A DNA stretch of 64,000 nt from Siphonodentalium dalli (lineage: Eukaryota; Mollusca; Scaphopoda; Gadilida; Siphonodentaliidae): NCBI GenBank assembly GCA_032622095.1, contig CP136063.1, forward strand, positions 38,662,106 to 38,726,105, in the 5' to 3' direction. This document shows positions 32,126 to 44,720 of this stretch, one piece after another; within the stretch, counting starts at the first letter, position 1; each line of letters starts with the position of its first letter. Below the pieces are notes generated by a model that did no database searches, had not been told where the DNA came from, and was given only the letters and a program-made list of their open reading frames with translations. The position numbers and the translations under genes are program-made.

Positions 32126-32411
32126 AGGGGCCTCGGTGGCTCAATCGGTTAGGGGTACCACTCCAAGCTGTTTCGCCCTCCAGCGCTGGCGATAAGGGTT
32201 CAAATCCACATGTTTCCATCGTGGACTTTGTAACTTGCCAGTTACTCGCCGATGGTCGGTGGTTTGCCGCACATGGTTGACGAGTTTATCAGCCATTGAA
32301 ATCACTGTTAGATTAGTCGCAAGTGTGCGGATTTCCTCCACCACAAAAACTGCAATGTCGTGATATGGCCTTAGTGGCTAAAGCGACAATAAACCCCAAT
32401 CAATCAATCAA
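32126..32411 (+). repeat. tRNA-derived SINE with perfect 12-bp target-site duplication
   Basis: A box TGGCTCAATCGG (32137-32148) and B box GGTTCAAATCC (32198-32208) form the tRNA-like head. The body carries GGCCTTAGTGGCTAAAGCGA and ends in an (ATCA)n tail (32398-32411). Both sides carry GCTATAGTTACG (32114-32125 and 32412-32423), a perfect duplication, so the full insertion is 286 bp. The AAGCGACAATAAACCCCAAT end resembles the conserved 3' part of molluscan SINEs. Confidence 0.9.
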
Positions 32412-32423
32412 GCTATAGTTACG

Positions 32424-33435
32424 CTAATGTCCTTCCTGTTATCAATGACCAATTGCGGCGTGTATTTCATAAATTGCACCTATATTTTACTATCAGAACG
32501 TTAGCTTTTAGTTATCCTGTGCCTGGTCGAATACTATATTGTGTTCTTTGTCATATTTTGTATGTGTGAGTCCTTCCTGTTACTACCAGTCCCTCCTGTT
32601 ACCAAATGATGGCCTTAAATGCATCAGACTCTCAGTTAATTCATTTTGTTTCCAGTTGTGGTACGCATTTTGTCCAGTTGGATCTCGTTCACGTATAGAA
32701 AATTACATTTTGTTTTATTGTTAGAAATAATGTTTCCACAAGTATGTGCATAATAAAACTGTCCCTTCTGTTACTTCAAGTGTCTCTCCTGTTACTGGTT
32801 TGTCACACCTGTTACCGTGGATCTTTTCTGTCGTAGCGAGATTAATTTGAATTAGATTCCCTCATCCCGATAGAATTGTGGAGTGTTTACCTTACCCTTC
32901 GGAAAAATATATGGCCATAATAAAATAGAAATGCACATCTTTCCAGGTCGAGAACAATCGATCCCTGGATATCGGAAATTTATGCATATCACGTATACAT
33001 TATCATAACTCGTTATGCGCATCATGTTTTTGGTGTTTATTTATGCAACTTCTGATGACCACACAATGCACACGTTGCGCATTTATTATTTTCCACCTCT
33101 ATATCACACAAAATCATATTTATATTGAATAAATTAACGGTAACAGTAGGGACACTAGGTGTGTGTGCATCGTCATTGGACCTGATCCGGACAGGATATA
33201 GGGGTGATTAAGATTGCACTTTACTTTCATCAGTTCTACTGGATATCCCTCAACCAGGAAAACAGGTAAGATACGTTCTTTCGTAGAAATAATTTTTTGA
33301 TTCTTGAATACCCAAATCGGCCACATTTTTTGAAAAAAGCCCCCATACCCCATAGGTAGCATCTGAATTATACCATAAGCAATACCACGAATGAAGCTCG
33401 CCAAGAATAAGGATAAGAATTCAAAGCTTTCGAAA
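32424..33435. other. Right part of the interior, no gene recognised
   Basis: A minus-strand open frame of 119 codons (33120-33479) reaches into the right arm. It is hydrophobic (FLSLFLASFIRGIAYGIIQM) but matches no family known to me. Several copies of the GTCCCTnCTGTTACC motif lie here. Confidence 0.3.
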
Positions 33436-35075
33436 CAAACACGTGAGCTGGACACCGGCATATATATTGTTTGAAACATTCCGATTAGTGGGACCCTTTT
33501 ACAAAGAAGTGTAGAACACTGTGTTGTTGTGAGCGAGATAGATTAATCTGACGAAGAGATGGAAACTGGTCCAGATAATGCTGAATGTGGCAAATCAGAA
33601 TAAGCTTAGGTACTGTTGTTTTGATTCTTGGAAGTCATAATTTGACTATTCGGCGCACCTATATACGGTTACGACCAGTATGGGCCCGTTATAGTCAAGA
33701 ATGGATTTTGAAATGTCACATCGCGATTGTGGGTTTTCATCCTTCCAAAAGGCTACGACTTATATTGGAACTAATAGATGGCTTATATTATGTACCGTTT
33801 CGTCTATACAGATCGATATTATGACAAAAAGTTGAAATTAGTATGTGATAATATCGACTTCTTTTAAATTTCTGGCCGCCAGTTTGGCCGCCATATTGAC
33901 TGTGAGTATCAATTGCCAAACCCTAATGAATACTTATTATCAATATTCCATATCAACATGTAATGGTGGGTAGAAATCGCGAAACAATAACGCCCATCGT
34001 AAGAAAGTAAAGAAATGTAGACGTGTTTTCAAATTTCGGTCGCCATTTTGGCCGCCATCTTCGATTTGGAAGACCATTTCTTGCATGAGATGGAAGGTAA
34101 TTACTTCACTTCAATATTCCAATTCAATTGTAAGCATGGGTGGAGTTGTCTCGACAATAATGCCCAATAATGTGAATATGAGGGAATTTCGGTGATTTTT
34201 CAAAATCTGTCCGCCATTGTGGGCGCCATTTTGAATTTGGGGGACTTTTATTTGGATATGGTACAAGGAAGTTCTTCGCCTAACTGTTCCCAACTTATAA
34301 TAGTAAGCAGGTGTGGAGTTGTCATGACAATAATGCTCAATGATGTTAAAATCAGTGATTTTCGGCATTTTTCTATTTGTGGTGGCCATTTTGGATTTGG
34401 GTGAATATTCCTCAACTCAGGTATAAGGGGAATCCTAGCTCGAGTATCTCCTGCATATATATATGTATGGGTGTTGTTATGATAGCAGTAACATTCATTG
34501 ATTCGAAACATTACATCGCTTTATTAACGTCGATTCTGCTTTGACCTATTATACCGGCATTTGGGAAAACGTGATATCGGACAAAAATATCCCACAATGA
34601 ATGTATATTATGGTCCCCATGTGTTCGCCAATGACTCTTCTATACGATAAATGTATAACATCATGCCAAAATTCCAATATTTTGCCACAGAGACAAACGA
34701 AAGGTGGTGAAATGTCAGAAAAATAGCATATTTTCACATTTCGGCGGCCATCTTGGTCGCCATATTGGATTCTGGTGTCGGATTTTTGGCTAATTTGTAA
34801 GGGTTTTATATTAGCATAACGAATCGAGCGAAAAACAAGACCGCATGTGATATCATCTTTACTATAACGGCGAGCAAAGAGACCTGGTGCATATAAACAA
34901 AATGGCCGCCATTATGGACGCCATCTTGTCTGGAGTCTCTGCGGCCACTTTTTTTTCTTGTTAACAAGTGAAAAAAATTAAGAGGAGCCATTAAGAAAGA
35001 AAATTAGTGGGGTGAAGTTGAGTCCTGGGGGGGGGGGAGGTGCAGAGGTTGACCAATATCTCCTGGACTAAATAT
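33436..35075 (-). repeat. Right arm of the 9-kb inverted structure
   Basis: Reverse complement of 26096-27737, ending CCAATATCTCCTGGACTAA. The inner similarity fades after the CCGGTGTC-AGCT-ACG block in both arms. The outer flanks (CACAA on the left, ATATGAC on the right) show no target duplication that I can find. A G-rich run (about 35026-35037) matches CCCCCC in the left arm but has expanded. Confidence 0.88.
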
Positions 35076-35432
35076 GACTGTTTCCAACAAACAGGTGTTG
35101 GAAAAAAGTTTTGAAACTCACATTCAGAAGTTTCACAAATAGAAATGTGGAGCCCTGTTAATTAGAAAGGTACAATGTGTTGCAATGTGTTACAGTTCGT
35201 TACAGTGTACATATTTCACAGAAGTGCGAATGGCATATGCTTGTACACATATTGGACAAGAAAGGTCTAATTTATACTATACACATGTCTCTGAAATGTC
35301 ATCCAGTCTTCAATAACAATTGTAAACAAATTCATTTTGTTTAATAATTAATTTATTACATTAATAATTTTTTATTATACCGATACATTTAATGACATTC
35401 AAGGCCGATTTTGTCACTAGGGATTAAAATAC
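35076..35432. other. Spacer, nothing recognised
   Basis: AT-rich, no gene or element ends. Confidence 0.3.
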
Positions 35433-35853
35433 TTAAAGGTGGATTATCTCTTTGTAAACATGTATTATATAGTTACCGGGGTATAAAATATTAGATTTGA
35501 ATCGAAGACTCCTGTCCGGAAATGCTTCTATCGATTAATATTAATTTTATTTCGAATATTTTCTGGTCTAAAAAGGTGTGTTTGTTCAGCTAACGAACAA
35601 TGGTGGTTACTGTTAACAGAGACCAGAAATTATATTGTGCAATTTTGTCACAAATAGATGTTAATTATACTCGTTATCGCTTATATCGTTGGAACAAAAC
35701 AATACAAACAACCAATCTTTGACATTTGACATTCGTTGCGTAGCCGTGGGAACAGCCCAGTGCTCTATATCGCAATAAGGTCTCATCCGAATGGTCGGTT
35801 CTAAAAATAGTAACATAAATGGGCCCGATTTTATATTCGAAATAAAATCAATA
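35433..35853 (+). mobile_element. TTAA MITE family 1, copy M, left part (split element)
   Basis: Starts at TTAA 35433-35436 with the full left end and follows the consensus to GAAATAAAATCAATA at 35853. The consensus continues TTAATTGATAGAAGC, which is found only at 46791. Left and right parts share a TA (35852-35853 and 46789-46790). Confidence 0.88.
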
Positions 35854-35887
35854 ATATGACCATACGTAAACGTAATAAAGCCCACGT

Positions 35888-36470
35888 ATAGATTAATTCC
35901 TTATTGCAGTTTGCGGTCCAAAATACATTTATAATAATAACCGCTTTTGATTTATTCCGGTATCGAAATTAGTCGACGAAATTGCTTACACAGATACAGG
36001 GAAATAATGACATTTCTTCCCGCGTGTTCAAATAGAACTTTCGAAGAGGTGTTATTTTGTGCGACACTGTTCACATTTTCACAACACGATATCTACTCGA
36101 TGTGTATACTGGTAACACCGAAGATCTGGTCTGCTTGATAGTGTGGAGATATAATAAATTTACATTACAATATGCTCCATGTTGTGTGTTGAAATTCGGC
36201 AGCGTTGAAAAAATTCACACCGATAGTGTGACTTACAAGTTAATAAGAAAGTGATGTGACACACAACCGTACTACATGTGGAGTGATTACAGAGTATGCT
36301 GTATAGCTCATGATATGTTCTACACAGCTAAGTCATTTAGTCCCAAAATATCCAACGTCTAATCAAATCTGAGATGCAAATGCGTATTTGCATAAGTTGG
36401 AGGGAATTGAGTGAGCACATGGTGACGTCATATAGTATAGGTCAGTTCGCAATCTGAAGCAACAAGGCCT
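35888..36470. other. Spacer between insertion edge and satellite
   Basis: Nothing recognised except AT-rich sequence. Confidence 0.3.
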
Positions 36471-39400
36471 GTTACAGTCATGTCGCAAGCATATGGGTGC
36501 TCGTCCAATATCCCAACCCAAGAACACATTGTGGCATTAAGAACTAACCACGATTGAACATAGTGACATTAACGGATTGACAGACCCATGTCATAGTGTA
36601 TGTCGCAAGCATATGAACGCATTTGACACTATATCAATATTTGGGATATATACACAAAATCGCACGCGTGTGTTACTGGTGTCAGTATATCGAAATGATT
36701 GCAATGTGTAAGGACAGCACGTTCAGTCAATACCATAAGTGTTATCCTTACGCGACGCAGGCATGCACATAATCACCAAAATTCAGTCATACCAGAGTCG
36801 AGAATATTGTACCCAATTACAGGCTATGTCACAACGTTAAGGCTTTATTTGTTTGTGTGCAGTGCGTTCCTACATCAATACTGTGTACTCTGCGCTACTA
36901 CGTCAATAAAGCTATTTTCAGTCAACATATACCATGATGTGTTGATCAACGTTGCAACCATGTGGGCGCACCATCCGGAATATCGACTTATGGCAACTCT
37001 GGAACGCAATGCGAAATTAAGAACTAGCCGCGATTGAATATAGTATACATCTGCAGGTTGGACAGACTATGCCATAACTAGTTTATGTCGCAAGCATATG
37101 GATGCATTTATGACACGATGTCAATATCGCACGCTTTGTATGGAATATATACACAAAACCGAGTGTGTCAGTTACTGTTGTCAGTATATCGGACGAGTTC
37201 AATGGCGTAGGATAGCACAATCTGCCAAAAAAACATTATTGTTCTCCTAAGAGACGCAAGCAGGAGTGCCATACATGTACACTATCGGCCAGTAACACAA
37301 ATGTGGGTCTGTTTACCACACGCTCGACCGATATATTCTAACTGACTCTTCCCCACCAATGTATCTACATCCGTGCAATATGGATGTTGCCTAACACAAT
37401 TTCTTCAATGGAAATGCTCAACTTCAAGTAAAGAGGCATAGATTTAACCATAAAACCTGGAAATATTAAGCATTTTAGTGATTTCATTTGGATTTTTCTT
37501 GCTATAATTGCCATATCTGCTTAAATTTAATACAGGCACCAAACAACATCAGCACCAACATTCAGTCATACCAGTAGTCGATAATAATGTACCCAATTAC
37601 TGGTTATGTAACAATTTTAGGGCTTCTTTTTTTTTGTACAATACTTTGTGCACTGTGCTACCACGTCAATAAAGCAATGTTCAGTCTAGATGCCACGATA
37701 CATTGATCAATGTCGCAACCATGTGAGCGCCCCTTCCGGAATATCGACTTATCCCAACTCTTGAACGCAGTGAGAAATTAAACATTATCCACGATTAAAC
37801 ATAGTATACCACTAACGGATTGTCAAGCTATTGCCATATTGTATGTCGCACACATATGGACGCACTTGACACGATATCAATACCGCACGCTTGGTATGGA
37901 ATATATACACAAAATCGCATGCGCGAGTTACTTTTGTCCGCATATCGGACGAGTGCAATGGCGTAATGATCGAACAATCAGTCAAATACAAATTTTTATC
38001 CTTACGCGACGTATGCAAGAATGTCATAAACTAGCGGCCAGTAACACACATATGCGGGGCTGTTAACCACACGTTGGAACGGCATATTCTAACTGACCCT
38101 TCCCCACAAGTGTATCTACATCCCTGCAATATGGGTGTTGCTTAACACTGTTTCTTCAACAAAAGTGCAAAATATCAAGTTCTAAACTCATAGATTTAAC
38201 CACTCAACCTGGAAATTTTAAGCATATTGGTTAATATTTGTATTTTTCCTGCAATATCTGTGCTACTACGTCAATAAAGCAATGTTCAGTCCATATGCCA
38301 GGATACATCGATCAATGTCGCAACCATGTGAGTCCCCTTCCGGAATATCGACTTATCCCAACTCTTGAACGCAATGAGAAATTAAAAATTATCCACGATT
38401 AAACATAGTATACCACTAACGGATTGTCAAACTATTGCCATATTATATCTCGCACGCATATGGACGCACTTGACACGATATCAATATCGCACGCTTGGTA
38501 TGGAATATATACACAAAACCGCGCGTGTCAGTTACTGTTGTCAGTATATCGGACGAGTTTAATGGCGTAGGATAGCACAATCTGCCAAAAAACATTATTG
38601 TTCTCATAAGAGACGCATGCAGGAGTGCCATACATGTACACTATCGGCCAGTAACACAAATGTGGGTCTGTTTACCACACGCTCGACCGATATATTCAAA
38701 CTTACTCTTCCCCACCGATGTCTCTACATCCGTGCAATATGGATGTTGCCTAACACAATTTCTTCAATGGAAATGCTCAATTTCAAGTAAAAAGGCATAG
38801 ATTTAACCATAAAACCTGGAAATATTAAGCATTTTAGTGACTTCATTTGTATTTTTCTTGCTATAATTACCATATCTGCTTAAATTTAATACAGACACCA
38901 AACAACATCAGCACCAACATTCAGTCATACCAGTAGTCGATAATAATGTACCCAATTACTGGTTATGTAACCATTTTAGGGCTTTATTATTTTTTTTACA
39001 ATACTTTGTGCACTGTGCTACTACGTCAATAAAGCAATGTTCAGTCCATATGCCAGGGTACATTGATCAATGTCGCAATTATGTGAGCGCCCCTTCCGGA
39101 ATATCGACTTATCCCAACTCTTTGAACGCAATGAGAAATTAAAAATTAACCACGATTAAACATAGTATACCACTAACGGATTGTCAAACTATTGCCATAT
39201 TGTATGTCGCACGCATATGGACGCACTTGACACGATATCAATATCGCACGCTTGGTATGGAATATATACACAAAATCGCATGCGCGAGTTACTGTTGTCC
39301 GCATATCGGACGAGTGCAATGGCGTAATGATCGCACGATCAGTCAAATACAAATTGTTATCCTTACGCGACGTATGCAAGTATGTCATAAACTAGCGGCC

Positions 39401-40870
39401 AGTAACACACATATGCGGGGCTGTTAACCACACGTTGGAACGGCATATTCTAACTGACCCTTCCCCACAAGTGTCTCTACATCCCTGCAATATGGGTGTT
39501 GCTTAACACTGTTTCTTCAACAAAAGTGCAAAATATCAAGTCGTAAACTCATAGATTTAACCACAGAATCTGGAAATTTTAAGCATTTTCGTGAATATTT
39601 GTATTTTTTCTGCATATCTGTTTAACCTTTTAATGATGGGAGCTGCACTGTTGCAGTATTAAAGACCATGTGCCAGTGCCTTCTCTTATATAGGGACTAG
39701 GGAGCCTCGTACATGCAAGAGAATGCGTTGGCACAGGGTTTTCGCACTATTTCCGGAAACTCCAGTCATGAAAGTGTTACATTTAATAGACACCAAGCAC
39801 CATCAGCATCAAAACTCTGCATAGCAGGTAGCGTCGAGAACAATGTACACAATTACTGGTTATGTCACAATTCTAAGGCCGTATTATATATTTTTAATGC
39901 GTTCTTACATCACTTATTTTCACACTGCGTTGGTACATCGATAAAGGACTTTCAATCTATATTCTAGGACGCGTTGATCAATGTCGCAACCATATGGGCG
40001 TCCCTTCCGGAGTATTGACATACCGAACGCTGGAGCGCATTGTGAAAATAAGAAATAGCCACAATTGAATTTCGTACCACTAATGGATGGACAGACTATT
40101 TCCATATTGTATGTCGCAAGCATATGAACGCACTTGCCACTATATCAATATCACTCGCTTGGTATGAACTATGTTATACAAAACCGCATGTGTGTGTTCA
40201 TGTCGTCAGTTTATCTGACAAGTGCAATGGCGTAATGATAGCTTGGCCTGTCATATACACTTCCACGATCGCAGGAATTTCATAAACATTCCGCATGTCC
40301 ACCCCACATCTTAACATCTTTGCAATGTGTGTGCTCCTACAATGGAATCGCGAAATTACAAGTTAGAAACTGAAAATTTTAAGGATTTTAAAGCAATTGT
40401 TTGTAATTACCTACTTAAATACAACAGACACCACAACCCATCAATATCAAACAACAATCATACCAAGTAGAGCTGAGAACAATGCAACCAATTACTTATA
40501 TACCACAATGGTAAGGATGTAGTTTTATTTGGGTTATACTGAGTTAATACGTCAATCATTTTCCACTGCACTACTGCATCGATAAAGGATCTTTCAGTCC
40601 GTATGTCAGGGCGTGTTCATCAACGTCACAACCACATGGGCACACCTCCCAAAATATTGAAACATCACGAGTCTGGAACGCATTGTTAAGTAAAGAAATG
40701 ACCAAATTAGTAGACTCTTGTCATAGTGTATGTCGCAAGCATATGGATGCATGTGCCACTATAGTGACTATACCAATGTGAAACGTTGGTAAGAAATATA
40801 TACACACAACTGTTTGTGTGTGTTCCTTTCGTCAGTTTACCATACGAGAGCAAGGGCGCAGGTTAAGCAC
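36470..40870. repeat. Complex satellite with ~1,362-bp higher-order unit
   Basis: The signature ATGTCGCAAGCATATGGACG and the following GCACTTGACACGATATC recur at 36482, 36600, 37086, 37843, 38448, 39205, 40109 and 40730. The distances 757 + 605 occur twice (37086 to 38448 and 37843 to 39205 are both 1,362 bp), so two subunits form a duplicated dimer. Flanking copies are more diverged. Subunits also share CTACGTCAATAAAGC, TCCGGAATATCGACTTATCC and CTCTTCCCCAC blocks. Short open frames repeat with it and are not genes. Confidence 0.85.
39626..39776. mobile_element. piggyBac-like MITE inside a satellite unit
   Basis: It is flanked by TTAA (39622-39625) and TTAC (39777-39780). The ends are CCTTTTAATGATGGGAGCTG and the near complement of CACTTTCATGACTGGAG. 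The paralogous satellite subunit at about 37520-37545 has the uninterrupted TCTGCTTAAATTTAATACAG, so it shows the empty site. Confidence 0.75.
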
Positions 40871-42690
40871 AATTTTCTGCACGAAGAGTGAAATACCATA
40901 GATATGTTATTCTTATGGGATCGCATGAGTTTCATAAACTTGCGGCCAGTAACACTGGTGTATGTTCTTTCTTTGAGTGTCTAATTGAACATAACAATTG
41001 CTGTTTGCAGTCATGTTTCATGAACTTATATAGATATAGTAGTATATAGTAATATAGTAATATATGTATAACATTATCCACTCTAGACTCACAAATTTAC
41101 AATTAAAATATATAAATAATAAATACATCTACTAATTAATTTAATTTACTTTTTTCAACTAACGTTCCACGCCAAAGTGAGAGTCACTCGTATTTGCTGT
41201 ATAAGGAAGGCACTAAAAGGGATCATGCTTTATTGATACATATGTAACCTTCATATCACCTTATTGTTATGTCGGATTGAGTGTAGTTGGGGTTACAACT
41301 TATTGAAGGGACTTCATATTGAAGTTATTGAACGTATCATCATATTTTGAAGTTCTTATGACTTTACAAGTATTATATTTGATCTGCAAGTTTGCATAAC
41401 CTTCAATCAACACAGTCGTTTAACTGAGAAGTCAATCCATTTTTGGTGGGGGTAACATACATGTAGGTGCGGTAGGGAGGCTCAAACACAATCATATTGG
41501 CCTATTTGTATTTATTGCACACACTGTCCCCTGGACATAACAAACGTGGCTAGAATGAAAAAATACCAACCGGTATCTCATTCTAATAACAAAATACCCC
41601 ACTGTTGATTGTCAAACTGGTGAATTTGGATTTAGTTCAAAATAATATGATCATATTGTTGGCACCAATATTTTATTAATCAGAAAGCAATCATATGATA
41701 TCACCCAGGAGTCTTCATGTCTTTTTTATTACACTTTCTGTTAGACATACAGACACCCTCAAGTGTAAATTGTGGCACTTTCCAAACGTAGTAGAACGAG
41801 ATTTACATTCTTCAGAATTCAAGCAGTGTATATTTTCCTTAGAACAAGTGGATCAATACCCTGTACTTTCATATGATGTTTTGCACTGGAGAAATAAATA
41901 CACATCAGCTTCCTGGAGTGAATTCCTTTGTGACATCAGGTCAAGAATCACTATAGCGTGTACACAAACTACACATGGATGCCTCCATCCCAAAAGTATC
42001 CATTGCACAAATGACTACAGTACCTCAAATATAATTTAGAATAGATGATGTGTTTCCTGTTATCCCGTTTTCTCATCACTTCCTTCTAGTATAATAAGGA
42101 AGCTGAAATTGCAAATTATTAAAAATTTGGGTCCTTGGTGTTGATATTGTCTTTGGGTGTGCAGAACATTCCACCAAGAGAGCCCACAGAAAATACTGGA
42201 TTTGACCTTTGTGTCATCATAGTCATGATACAACAGTTCAATTTAATCTCTGATCGTGAATTTGAATTTTACACCTGTCCAAGTAAATTGTCTGATGCCT
42301 TCATATTTATTCAGAACCAGTAAATGACAGATCACAGAGTTGAACTTCTGATAGTTGATCTACGGTAGTTTGTGTGATAAGCAGGATGTAGATCCGAAAT
42401 ATCCCTGAAAATAGAACATAAAACACTTTCAGTATACAATAATACATATACAATACAGACATGATTTTAACAAGTCTGGTTGCACAACTAATCAATTGAT
42501 CAAGTGTACATGTATGCTGCATTGTAAGTATTATGGCTTCTTTTCAGGAAGTTTGAACTGTTGAATAAAAGGAACGACTGCAGTCCTTTCTTTTGATGCT
42601 GAGCGGTTTGAACTACTGAGTACAACCATGTAAATTTTTGCTCACATATTATCGTCTAAGCTGATACTGCTTCTAAGCTGATGCTATTTA
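40871..42690. other. AT-rich stretch, no gene recognised
   Basis: Contains a TATAGTA-type simple stretch near 41030-41065. One plus-strand open frame of 114 codons (41695-42039) has mixed composition with several Cys and Trp residues but no motif I can name; it could be an unrecognised exon. Confidence 0.3.
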
Positions 42691-42694
42691 TTAA

Positions 42695-43276
42695 CCTTTT
42701 CCTGGCTGGAGCTTCGTGAAATTTTGCGAAAACCCTGTGCCAATGCATTCTCTTATATATGCGAGTCGCCAATAGGGTGCCTTTCATACTAATACAAATT
42801 TACAAAAGAGAATGCATTGGCACAGTCCTTCCCAGGAGAAGGGAGCGATTGCTCTCGCACCTATAAATACTAGCAATTTTTAATTTGCAGGTGCCAAAAT
42901 TGCACTCGTCCGCTTGTCAAAACTGTAATAGTTGATTAAATATTGAATTTTTAGAAGGTACATTTATAACCTTTCCCATCTCAGTTAAATTATGGGCATG
43001 TGAAAGTTTAACTGGACAGATGTCTATCCCACAATGGCATTTTGTTTGAGAAAAACCCATGCAACTAACGATTATATTACACTTGTCTTCTGATCTACAT
43101 GTAATGTACGAGAGAAAATAAGTGCTCTCTCTGTGTTTTCCTTGTGGGAAGGACTGCAATGGCCTAATGATATTTACTTTGATCTTGTAAGCCAGGGAGC
43201 ATCGCATATATAAGAGAATGCTATGGCATAATATCTTTTATAATGCTGCACCGGCGCAGCTCCAATCATGATGGGG
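42695..43276. mobile_element. piggyBac-like MITE, 582 bp, same family as 39626
   Basis: TTAA at 42691-42694 and a mutated TCAA at 43277-43280. Ends CCTTTTCCTGGCTGGAGCTT and the complement of CCCCATCATGATTGGAGCTG. It shares the internal phrase TGCCAATGCATTCTCTTATA with the short copy. No protein-coding motif. Confidence 0.65.
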
Positions 43277-44126
43277 TCAATCATCTACTAGTATCTTTGT
43301 TAATATGCTTGTGGATTATCAGCGTTGGCCATGTGTTCTGTGATAGAACCATTATTAAAACAGTTGCTACTATGATGCTAATAAGACATTTATCTTTCAT
43401 GCGAAGTTTGCAGTGGTAACTTAAAATGGTTGAGTTTTAACATGCAGCCCTTTTAATTCAGATTGTTTGGCTTCGGCAATCTGCTACGGCAACCCTTTAC
43501 CGTGGCCCAGTTTGCTTCAGCAAATGGCTTCGGCATTGCCGTAGCCAATTATGAGGGCTGAACATGTATGTTTCCATGATGAATGCGATGAACCGTGCCT
43601 TGTGCCTGAGTCACTGACCATGCACATGAGAAGATAAATTTACTTTTAGAAAAGTTCTCCTCATGCAAAACAAAAGCAAAACAATGTAAGTATACTCGCT
43701 CTCAATGATCGGTTAGCTGACTAAACGATAAAAGAATCGAAAGACAGACAAATTGGGTTTTAACACAACCACAAATCATGTAGCGATTTCGCATTCAGTA
43801 AGTTAATCCATTTTATGTCTCAGCTTACACGTGGATAGGGATAGGCCTAGACGGGAAACCGAAAATATGCATGGTTAACTCATGACAGAAGGCTTGATGT
43901 GCATTTACATGATACTTGCTTAATGTGTAGTGTTTTCACGATGGACTTGTGTTTAAAATTGTGTTGTATTTATAACAGGAAGACGCAAAAGTGTGTAACA
44001 GTAAAGTTCGGCAAAAATTATCGCTGTCGAGGAAAAAAATTAGGTTCCATGTCCTGAATCAGTCGAAACATGGATATTTGTTATGGCTTTTTATATGTAC
44101 CGGTACATGCCGTACACTTACATGTA
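43277..44126. other. Spacer holding one small MITE
   Basis: Apart from the element at 43444-43563, nothing is recognised. Confidence 0.3.
43444..43563. mobile_element. Small palindromic element (CAGCCCTTTTAATT ends)
   Basis: The left end CAGCCCTTTTAATT pairs with the right end AATTATGAGGGCTG. Between them GGCTTCGGCAATCTGC and GGCTTCGGCATTGCC continue imperfect symmetry. About 120 bp. Confidence 0.5.
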
Positions 44127-44720
44127 CCCTGCTGGACAAAACAAGTGTCCACTTAACCGCGGTGCGGTTAGCATTGCCACGGCAGCCGAAATGCAACAAC
44201 ACCGCGGTTCCACAAGCTACCTTACTCTCAGGTGCCGAATGACAGTGTCAGCACGATTATTAATTTTGAAGAATATTTCCAATGATCAATATTATTTGGC
44301 ATTGAGACATGGAGTGAAATGGCCATCACTATTATTATTTTCAGCATAAATCACCATCCATCACTATTATTAGGCCATCACGATTATTAGGCACCTGAGA
44401 GTAACTACTGTTGGGATGCGGTGTACTTGCTGTTCGGCCATGGTGTAGTTGCCGCGGTGTGTATTCATTAAACTGAAAAAAGACGATACAAACCAGAAAT
44501 CTGACCACGGTGTTCATGCCCTTCGGTCGGGGTGTAGTTGTCTTTCGTCTGTGGTGTACTTGCCGACTGAATGTTGCCGTTTGGCCGCAGTGTACTTGCC
44601 GTTTGGCCATGGTGTACTTGCCGTTCGGCCGCGATGCTCAACTGCAGTTACAAACTCTGACACCACGGCCGAACGGCAAATATGCCACGGTGCCAATGGA
44701 CACCTATTTTGTCCAACGGG
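44127..44720. mobile_element. TA-flanked palindromic MITE, second copy, with nested insertion
   Basis: TA at 44125-44126 and 44721-44722. Ends CCCTGCTGGACAAAACAAGT and the complement of CCCGTTGGACAAAATAGGTG. The interior is rich in GGTGTACTTGCCGTTCGGCC-like repeats, which create open frames on both strands (up to 126 codons) without known motifs. A different palindromic element is nested at 44225-44401. Confidence 0.78.
44225..44401. mobile_element. TA-flanked palindromic element (CTCTCAGGTGCC ends), nested
   Basis: TA at 44223-44224 and 44402-44403. CTCTCAGGTGCC on the left, GGCACCTGAGAG on the right, with ATCACTATTATTAGG-type inner sequence. It is related to the element at 57003-57088 and to a single end at 63127. 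Confidence 0.75.

Larger units (their letters stand above)
29801..33155. repeat. Scattered 15-nt motif GTCCCTnCTGTTACC (about 14 copies, both strands)
   Basis: Examples lie at 29809-29823, 30001-30015, 30156-30185 (two head to tail), inverted at 30195-30231, inverted at 30376-30410 (two), 32431-32445, 32568-32602 (two), 32762-32817 (three) and inverted at 33138-33153. Copies vary at one to three positions and occur singly or as close pairs. The DNA between copies is not repeated, so this is a short interspersed motif and not a tandem array. Confidence 0.7.

Noticed and set aside
32126-32210. tRNA gene on the plus strand
   Set aside because: Part of a SINE with tail and target-site duplication.
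26096-35075. Polinton/Maverick virus-like element
   Set aside because: The inverted ends are suggestive, but no polymerase, integrase, ATPase or capsid sequence and no 6-bp target duplication could be seen.
37812-39427. Repeated 71-75 codon open frames
   Set aside because: They recur with the satellite units and overlap on opposite strands; no motif.
41695-42039. 114-codon frame as a gene
   Set aside because: No recognised domain, no splice or polyadenylation support; mentioned only in the spacer entry.
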